A DNA stretch of 64,000 nucleotides from Rotaria macrura (Eukaryota; Rotifera; Eurotatoria; Philodinida; Philodinidae), in assembly GCA_900239685.1 (NCBI GenBank), contig OENT01000548.1, forward strand, positions 1-64,000, read 5' to 3'. A program made the translations under genes and the position numbers. Numbering within the stretch: position 1 is the stretch's first letter; the number at the start of each line of letters is the position of its first letter. The notes below the pieces were generated by a model. That model was given only the letters and a program-made list of their open reading frames with translations, was not told the origin of the DNA and did no database searches. This document shows, in pieces, positions 51,569 to 64,000 of the stretch.

Positions 51569-52514
51569 AGCTCCGAATGGGGTGGGACAATCCCATCGCA
51601 TTCCATGGGACGAAATTACTTCTTCTAAATATCCTTTTCGACGAAACATGGATCCATGGGATGAGATGAAAGATTCGTCCCATGGGATATTCGATGAATT
51701 TTTCCATTATGATATTCTTGTAGAAAAGATGACTTTCGTAGACATGGACGAGATTCAATCTGATTTTTCGTTCTTATTTTCTACTGAGGGTTATTCTTCG
51801 ATCATGTATCCATTCCTTGATAATCATGATGAGTCCTTTGTGATAAAAGTCTCATGAATCTACAGCAATGTTTAGATTTACCAAAACAGAAACTTCGGAA
51901 GTTTCAGAAATTCCAAGTGTTTGGGCTCTGAATTGTTCGGCGCTTCCAAAAATTATCTAATATCCGAAATTTCTGCAATATTTGAAATCTCTAATAGCTT
52001 TCGCTTGCACTACTGAGTATTTATCGCGTTGATGGAAACTTTGGTAATTTCCTTTTTTGAGAGTCTAAACATACATCTGACTCTCAAAAATAAAAAAGAT
52101 TTCTTTTCTGAGCTCATTCTCACTATGTAATCATATAGTTTCAGAAAAGTTCCTTGGCGGAGTATTGTGACTTCAAATATCCTTGAATGTTGCGACGAAT
52201 CAGAAAGGCAAGGGGGGAAATTTTTAGAAAAAGTCGATTTCCTTATCAGAATAATGTGGTTCTAAAGCATTATTGCTGTGCTAATTACTGGTTTAGTGTT
52301 GTCTAGGATATAAAGAAATCAAGCTAATTATTCTTCTACTTTTTGTTAAAATAGATTGTATTTCAAAAGTGAAAAAGTAAAAGATTTTTCAGAATATGAA
52401 AACTTTGCAATATATTTGATAAGTAATAGAATTTTATATTGCATGAAAATCCCATGGGATGAGATGGGATGGGACGGATGAAGAAAATTCGTTCCATTCC
52501 ATCCCATTAGGAGC
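51569..52514. mobile_element. Possible element with short inverted ends rich in CCCATGGGAT
   Basis: The left end GCTCCGAATGGGGTGG and the reverse complement of the right end GCTCCTAATGGGATGG pair imperfectly. Both ends carry clusters of the near-palindrome ATCCCATGGGAT, which is unusual for this AT-rich window. Boundaries and class are uncertain. Confidence 0.4.
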
Positions 52515-52984
52515 TTTTGTTTGATATCATTTTGTTGCAATGCAGACTTATGAAAGACAAGCATGTTTACTATTGATACAATGTAAGCTGATTTCTCTTT
52601 GTAGAAACTTGAATCAAGAAGAAGTGATAGGTAACGGGCTCGCTGTGCAATAAATAGTGATGACTTTCTAGCTTGCTCGAAAAATTTATGAAGCGAAAAA
52701 GAACCTCTAGAAATGATTCATTATATTGCCATAGAGTTCTATTTAAAAACAACTGGATTATATGATGGTTTTAGATAAAGTTATGACTTAAAGCAGATAG
52801 TCATGACGCTTTACTACTGTTACTTTACTGTGCGTAACGTCTACAAATAGTAAGTAAAAAGCCTGTGTAGTCACGACGGTTGACTCTTCGTAATCTCTCA
52901 ATCATTTTATTATTCACTTATTGATGAGGATCTGCGATGTTAAATTATCTAATGAACGTGTAAAATCTCCTCTATAAAGTGTTA

Positions 52985-53665
52985 GATCTTCTTAGATATT
53001 TTTGGTATCACGACGGAACTTTCCCAACTATTAATCGCCGATCATAGTGATATTTTGCCCCATAAGAAGGGCTCGATGAGGGTAGGCATGGTTTAAAAGG
53101 ATTCAGTTCCATAGAACTTCCTTCTGGACTTATGACCGTTTTACCCAACTACGACTTCTGACAAGGTGTTCATAGAAAAATTAAAGCTCTGGAATTTTCT
53201 TCTGAAATTATTCTTATGAATAGATTATATCATCTTTAGAATATCCTGAAAGTTACAGTCTAAATAGATAGTTTCTTCTCGAGGTATTGAACGTTTAAAG
53301 AAACGATCATATCCCATAAAAAGTGTAATAAACGCGAGTTTTCTACAATATTGAATATCCCGAGAAGAAACTATCTATTTATGCTGAAACTTTCAGGATA
53401 TTCTAAAGATGATATAATCTATTCATGAGAATCAGTTTAGAAGAAAATCCCAGAGTTTTAATTTTTCTATGAATACCTTGTCATAAATCGTAGTTGGATA
53501 AGACGGTGATAAACCCAGAAGGAAGTTCTGTAGAAATTACCTTTCCCCCACCCTCATCGCGTCCTTCTTTCTGATTTGCAAGACATCTCTATGATCAGCG
53601 ATTAACAATTGGAAAAGATTCCTCATAAGTCATTCACTAGTATAAAATTTCTCAGAATACTTCTA
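52985..53665. mobile_element. Long fold-back element of about 0.68 kb
   Basis: The left arm (about 52985-53285) and right arm (about 53355-53665) are reverse complements with few mismatches, around a 70-bp loop. The inner arms share ATTATATCATCTTTAGAATA, AGATAGTTTCTTCTCG and ATAGAAAAATTAAA; the outer arms share AATCGC and GATCATAG. Similarity fades at the outer ends. No coding content; arm length suggests a fold-back or MITE-type element. Confidence 0.82.
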
Positions 53666-55938
53666 TCTCAAAGATGATTGAGCGGTAACGAACTCACCCT
53701 ATAAGAGAAAAGCTGAATACGAACCATGGATTCCTATATTTTGTCATGAAAAGTGAAATTGAAACAGTCAAACTTCTAAGTGTATACGATTGTTTGTGTC
53801 TGTCAATGTACTCGTCATACTGATTTTACGTATATTTTTTTTGACTTAAAAGTACTTTGTATATTCTTCGAAGAGTTCCCTTATCGTTGGTGAGATACTT
53901 CAATTTTACAGGTTTCTGAAGTCAGCCTTGTGGAAACAGAACCATCAACACTCGAACTTGAACACAAAAACATTATGACGAGAATGATCTTATTGAAAGT
54001 TTCGAGTCTTTTGATTTCCTGCTAACGTAATTTGAGAATATGAAATCTGGTGTTATAGGTAAGTGATATGATGAAACGTCTTGAAATCTTATTTTATATT
54101 TTAGAAGACTTCATTTCAAATTTTAAATGAGTAGTAGTCTGTTTATGAAATATTTAAAAAACGTTCAGAATTTTTGACTTGATGATTCTGTAGAAAATAA
54201 ATGCTTCTAAAAGATTCAAAATGTATGTTTCAAAACAAAAAAAAAAGTAAAAAAACAGAACGAACTTTTCAACTTCAGCAACTTTAATAGAAGTGGATGA
54301 AAAAAAAAGTCGTATTGAATCGAAAGACATTGGCTTCTGTACAAAATGTTGAGTTAGATAATTTTCAATAAATCACAAAATATCGATGATTATTACTTCA
54401 GCAAACAAAAAGCAATTGATCCTCTAGAGAATCCATCAATGGGTAATTCTCATTCTTAATAAATTAGCATTGATTTCGTCTGTTATACATTTTAAAAACA
54501 TCAATTTTAACGATATAAAACGATATGGTTAAGTTGCCTTTCTTTCAAAGGTTTAAACAAATGATGGTTCTATAGCTGATCGTAGATAGTTTTACGATGG
54601 ATATGATCTCTTTTCGATACTTCAATCTATCCGAATTCCCCAATGAACTGATATTAAAGTACATCTATATCATTTATTAAAATCATGCAGTTTATATTTC
54701 AAAGAATTATCGATTGGTGTAGTTGCAAGGAATAGTTGCCTTCTTGTTCAAAGTCGTGTACATAGCAAATATATACTTAAACGTCTGAAATAAGTTTATT
54801 TTCAAAGCAATGTTTTAACATTTCATGGACATATTTCGATAATTGCATACTTGAACAATATATACATAGAAACTAAAGAAAAAAATAACAGAAAAAAACA
54901 CCGGTAAACGAACACACATTCATATGAGATCGTTTTCAAGTTAAGCATCGATGACTGAAACCATGTATGATATATATATAGATTTTTATAAGTATACATC
55001 TGATATTTCATATAAATATATGCAAACGATTTGAATTTGACTAAAGAAAAAAAAATCAAAATTGTGTAATATTTTCTTTTATTTTCTATCAAGTATAATT
55101 GAGTGATTTCGAGCATGAATATTCTTCTTCATATAAAATCAACTGTTGCCTGTCATCTGTTTATTATCATTCTGTTGTTAGTAATACTGTACATCAGTAG
55201 AAGGATACATCAACAGGTGCTACAATCTAACATTCGGTGATATAATCAATAGTGAACAAGTGTATAACATTAATATTTGTTCATATGAGCATATAAGTAT
55301 TCATTATTGTTCTTGCAATTTTAACAAAACATTCATAGGTGCTTATGTAAATAGAAAAAAAACTTTTTTAAAAAGAAAACAATCTTTGTTTTTACTTTAC
55401 TACTTATAGAAGTAAATATATTTAGTACCTTTTATAAAAGAAAGACAATTTTGTGGTTAACGTGCTTTACTATATTTTCTACATGTATATCATACAACGA
55501 TGGACTAGATAATCTGTGTCTTTTTTATCGGAGTAAAAATTAGATTCCATAATTATGAAGCAAGATGCCGACAACATTTTTTTGTTCACTGTTGTAAATG
55601 ATTTCAATTAAAATTATCAACAGATATCGTGTTTTTTTTTCGTGCTGTCCGTTTTAATTGCTTAATGAAATCTATGTTGAACATTACATATTTATATGAG
55701 ATGAATCTTGAGTCTTCCTATCAAAATTAGTTCGTTCTATATTTTAATGATATATTTGACTATATCATAGTAACAGTTAAGTTTGAGAATCTTTATCATG
55801 CTAAGAATTTTGTTGTGTGTCTAGTCTCATATCAGATTCAAAACGAATGCATATTGACATTATAGGCAAAAGAGAAAAGGCAGTACAAGATAGAAGACAT
55901 CATATATATCAAGAAAAGGTCTCTCCCTCTCTCTTTAT

Positions 55939-55967
55939 GTGTATGTGTGTGTGTGTGTGTGCGTGTG
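55939..55967. repeat. (TG)n microsatellite
   Basis: TG tract with two interruptions, preceded by a CT-rich run. Confidence 0.9.
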
Positions 55968-56714
55968 CCTAATAGTCAGCAGTAGTTTCATAACAATTGA
56001 TTAGTTCGTTATCGTTGCTATGATACATAAAGATTCTATTTCATTATCTCTTACTACTCATAGTAAAACGATAAAAAACGACAACATTCATTGTCCTTCT
56101 TTCTCGGCTTTGAATGATATAAGCGAGAGAAATTGATGATAGGTCCATATCCTCAATTGTTTGATGTGTACTTGGTGCCACCCTCCCTCTCTCTTCCTCT
56201 TTCACATTCGTAACATGAGCATGTTCTTCATGCTAATATGTATATATATGTAAATATGGCATTGTAATAAAGGCGGATGTCATTATTCTTTGATTGAATG
56301 GTGTCGGAAGAGATAGTTAGATAAAGTGAGTCGTATACAGATTGAAAAGTCCTTTTCCCCCCTTACTTTCAATGTTGAACCATCAACCCATACGATTATT
56401 GTTAATAGAAACCAACGACGAAAGAATATAAAATTCTTTAAGATAAAACATCATAAAAAGAAAAAGATACGAAACTGTAAACTCATAAACCAACATAGGA
56501 ATTTATTTCTTTTTTTTTATCGATTATAAATTGTGAGACAGAATTTGTGAAATAGTTACAGCGAGTATGTTTTTTTATTGAGTTCAGTTAATAATAAAAA
56601 TGTTTAATTGATTAAATGCTCACCGATTACATATGTCTATTACGTAGAATGACATATATTTGATTGTATTTTTATCGATTCACTTTTCGGATTAAACGAT
56701 CGTCTGCACAGAAT

Positions 56715-56754
56715 CATATATATATATATGTGTGTGTGTGTGTATGTATATATG
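56715..56754. repeat. Compound (AT)n(GT)n microsatellite
   Basis: AT units followed by GT units and degenerate TATG repeats, about 220 bp before the kinase start codon. Confidence 0.9.
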
Positions 56755-56976
56755 TATTGATACTCTGTAGTGAAATAACGGTAGGACAAGAAAAACTTAC
56801 ATACACGTAGACAACATAAAATAGAAGAAGAAGAAAAAAACGAAACATTTTGATCTTCATACTATTACTCGTAATGAATCGTCAAATATACTTAAGTAAC
56901 TCCACAATAAATTGGATTATATTTATTCTAGATGATATCCTTTGTTTTTATTTAATTAATTTATTTCGTTTGTATT

Positions 56977-61296
<4,320 letters not shown>

Positions 61297-62231
61297 TCAT
61301 CTAAACGAATTTCGTTCTCGTTTTGTTTTTCTTTTTTCTTTTTTGTATTTCGAATAATTTCCTTTCCTTTTTTTTTTTTATTGAACCGGTTTGCTACCTG
61401 TGCATATTTGTGTGTGAGTGTGTGTACATATATACATGTATGTTGATAGATTAATACACACAAAGGGATATTTAGAAAGTGGCAAAAACAGTCTTTTGTT
61501 TATCGTATTTGAAATAAATATTCATATTTTTTTAACTTATTCAAACATTTCTTTGTATGATATACGTTCATACTTTTATGTTAACTTTCTTCTATCCATG
61601 TATTTTTTTTAAATCTATTGAATGAATTCGTTTTCTTTTAGTTAATATGTTAAAACTTGCTTCATAGACATGTAAATAGTAGATCATGGAAGCATTCATC
61701 TGATGGCTAATTTCATTTCGCACCATTGAACTGAATAGAATGATGATAATGAAAAAGAGAAGAAAAAGAAAAGAACAACGAGTCATCGACGACTCATCAT
61801 TTATCATTTCAAATACCTCCTATTTTCTTTTCTTTTCGTTTTTAATATTTTTATAAGCATTTTATCTTCTTCCTAATAGTTTGCCGACTGTTCACAGTAG
61901 AAGTAGAAAGAAAATGACATGTCTTCTTATGCATATCTGTAATGGTTGCATGTAATTATCGATAAATTACGTTGATAGTGAACAGTTTCTTTCTATTGAA
62001 GTACTATACTAGTTCGATCGAAAGATTACTATCAAGAGTACGATTAATTTAGTGTATTCATTCGAAGAAAATATTTTTTTTATCCATCATGTAGTATTTA
62101 GTTGTGGAATACATCTTTCAACAAGGCTTTTTCCTCTTCAGTTATTTTTACTACAAATGTATAAACATATTGATTAGCATAATTCACATGACATGCTATG
62201 ATAGAAAGATGAGAAACAACGAAGTTACGGC
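61297..62231. other. Intergenic DNA between the Shark and PDZ genes
   Basis: Starts with the T-rich 3' flank of the kinase gene and a TG-rich patch near 61408-61430. No gene is supported. Confidence 0.55.
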
Positions 62232-63263
62232 ATGAATCCTGCTATGAGCAAACTATTTTCTTCGTCGTCTTTTTCATCACTTGTCAACGATGTACGTTTT
62301 TCTTTCCTTCACTTATCTTCAACATGTCTTAATTCAATCATGTCAACATTGTTGTTCATTGAAGGAAATCTTACTCTTTTGAGATACGATATTCAGACAA
62401 GGTTTGATATCGATGACATCAACATAGTTATCTCCTTCATTCTTAGTAAGTACATTGATATGAGAGAAAGTACAATATATTAACAACGAATAAGACACGA
62501 TAGTTCATCTTTTGCAGAGTGAAATTATCATGCATGATATTCAGCAAACGTATTCAACTGAAATACTATTCGAAGATCAAGTTACATTAAGTGATGGTCG
62601 TTCAAAGCCTTACCTTATTTTACTACAATTAACATCCAAATCATTAATAATTCGACCTCATAATATTATTCAAACACCAACAATCAACAATGAATATAAT
62701 TATACAGTAACACCACGGAATGTTACCATTAGTAGACATCCAATAACACGTTCATTTGGTTTTTCGATAAAAGGCGGTTGTGATACTGGTAAATGAATCA
62801 TTTTTCACTTAAAAACCTTACACTGCAATCCTTCACTTTTTTTTTCTTCATAGGCTTTCCTGTTCTTATCTCACGTGTCATTGATACAAATGCTGATTTA
62901 TTAAATATTGGCGATGCAATTTTAAGTATTAACAATGAAGATATATCGACTTTGACACATGATCAAGTGATCGAAAAATTAAGAAACTTATCTAGTAATC
63001 AAGTGAATCTAACAATCAAATATATGAAAAATATGGCTATTTATCTATTTCTAACATCATCGAAACGTCGAACATCAGTTTCAACAGTACAGAATTGTTT
63101 GAGAATAAGAAGAGTCTCTTCGACAAGAATTCGACGTGATCAAACATGTCGATTAGCCAGATTTCCATCGGAATACCATGGTTATACGAAACAAAAATGT
63201 TTGTCACCGAGAACAGCGCATGAAGAAAAAGTAATGAAATTCAATCGATATTTCAAGATATAA
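62232..63263 (+). CDS. Syntrophin-like PDZ protein, short
   Basis: Exons 62232-62291, 62518-62788 and 62854-63263 join in phase to 246 residues. A Ser-rich start is followed by a segment resembling the split PH start of syntrophins (VTLSDGRSKPYLILLQLTSK) and a PDZ domain at about 88-175. Its FGFSIKGG carboxylate-binding loop, FPVLISRVI, GDAILSINNEDISTLTHDQV and VNLTIKYM closely follow gamma-syntrophins (GLSIKGG, GDAILQING, HEEVV). Syntrophins anchor channels and signalling proteins to the dystrophin complex through PDZ and PH domains. After PDZ this protein has only about 70 basic residues (SSKRRTSVSTVQNCLRIRRV and onward) and a stop codon; the rest of the first PH domain, the second PH domain and the SU domain are missing. 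Either further exons are spliced in place of the last part, outside the window, or this is a shortened paralogue. Confidence 0.75.
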
Positions 63264-64000
63264 ATAGAAGATAAAATAAGAAAATTTTTACATGTTCATC
63301 GATGAAAAATTAATTAAAAGTCTACGAGAAAAATTGATTATCCTATCAATCTATATGTTTTCATGTTGCCTCCAGCATTGCAGTCCACTCTTTGCTCATG
63401 AATTTTGATTTACGTTGCAAATATGTTCAGTTGAATTGATTCTTCATCTCTGTCCTCGTTATTGAAAACGTGATAAAAACATCAAACGAATTTACTACAC
63501 CATTCAAATCTCTGACGCATATAGGAATGTAACGAAAGAGAAGTTATACTACGCCTTCTTAAATCAAGTTCTTCAGAAAAATGAAATTCTAGCTTATCAT
63601 CAGTTAAAAAGTCTGATTGTTAAATTTTTATACTTCATACAATGATAGAGTAAAACCTTTTCTGTGTCATGCAACAATATCGAGTTCTCGACAACAGTTT
63701 TCAACTGAGATAAAGCAACTAGACTTCAATCTCAACGTTAGTTTTTTCATAGAAAATGAAACTGAAACATTGGGGCCTTGGTTAATTTTCTAGTAAAGAC
63801 GAGACAAGGAATGAAAACTGACGGTGAATCTGACTAAAAAAATCAGTTTTGCTCATTGTATATCGATGATAGGATGTTTATGTGCACATAATATGTTAAA
63901 AACTAAACAGACCGAAAGTTTCTTGTTGTATTTGTGTTCATTTTTAGTTCATAAAATGATCTGTGACTTTTTGAACGTCACTGAATTGTAAGAGGCGAAT
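63264..64000. other. Right-hand flank, no supported gene
   Basis: AT-rich with only short open frames. If the PDZ gene had more exons they might start here or beyond the window, but no PH or SU syntrophin sequence was recognised. Confidence 0.5.

Larger units (their letters stand above)
45923..56976. other. Eleven-kilobase repeat nest without a supported gene
   Basis: No coding gene is supported. 46.5-53.7 kb is a cluster of inverted-repeat elements listed separately, several GC-richer than the background. 53912-54058 has a TTTTACAG acceptor, a short open frame (VSEVSLVETEPSTLELEHK) and a GTAAGT donor, but the frame stops inside, so it may be a broken exon. 54.1-56.9 kb is plain AT-rich DNA with TG microsatellites and should include the Shark kinase promoter. 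No transposase was recognised. Confidence 0.5.

Overview
The window looks like nuclear DNA from a rotifer, most likely a bdelloid. It is strongly AT-rich, has multi-exon genes with typical GT-AG introns of about 50-60 bp, and encodes animal-only families: a TCF/LEF factor, a Shark-type tyrosine kinase, a syntrophin-like PDZ protein, an ABRA/STARS costars protein, an FRRS1-type reductase, and a divergent rhodopsin-like receptor of the kind abundant in rotifers. The taxon is an inference from protein character and intron size, not from any search. No rRNA, tRNA, CRISPR or prokaryotic operon structure was seen.

Layout, left to right. 1-1.7 kb holds the 3' remnant of a G-protein coupled receptor. 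1.7-4.8 kb holds only unplaced coding-like fragments. A compact three-exon costars/ABRA gene follows on the minus strand (4827-5370). After an 8 kb gene-poor stretch comes an FRRS1-like reeler-DOMON-cytochrome b561 gene (13555-16727), then a SPATA1-like gene (18692-19977). 20-26.8 kb is gene-poor but holds a small fold-back element (25285-25493) and a candidate tiny secreted peptide gene (23264-23554). A ten-exon TCF/LEF gene runs on the minus strand (26845-32322). After 6 kb of gene-poor DNA, a secreted chitin-binding gene (38193-40056) hosts, inside an intron on the opposite strand, a gene of the C8orf74/CFAP119 type (38710-39714). A four-exon TIR-domain gene follows (43408-45922). 46-56.9 kb is a repeat nest: several inverted-repeat elements, one inserted inside another. 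The right end carries a Shark-type SH2-ankyrin-SH2-kinase gene (56977-61296) and a short syntrophin-like PDZ gene (62232-63263).

Gene models were built by hand from open frames, splice-site motifs and codon phase. Every main model closes in phase through all its introns, which is the strongest internal support available. There is no sign of shared function among neighbours. Themes include signalling (receptor remnant, TCF/LEF, Shark kinase, TIR protein, syntrophin-like scaffold), membrane iron/redox chemistry (FRRS1-like), extracellular matrix (chitin-binding protein) and probable ciliary or sperm proteins (SPATA1-like, C8orf74/CFAP119-like). Coding density is only about 15-20%, and the remaining DNA is mostly AT-rich sequence with relics of mobile elements.
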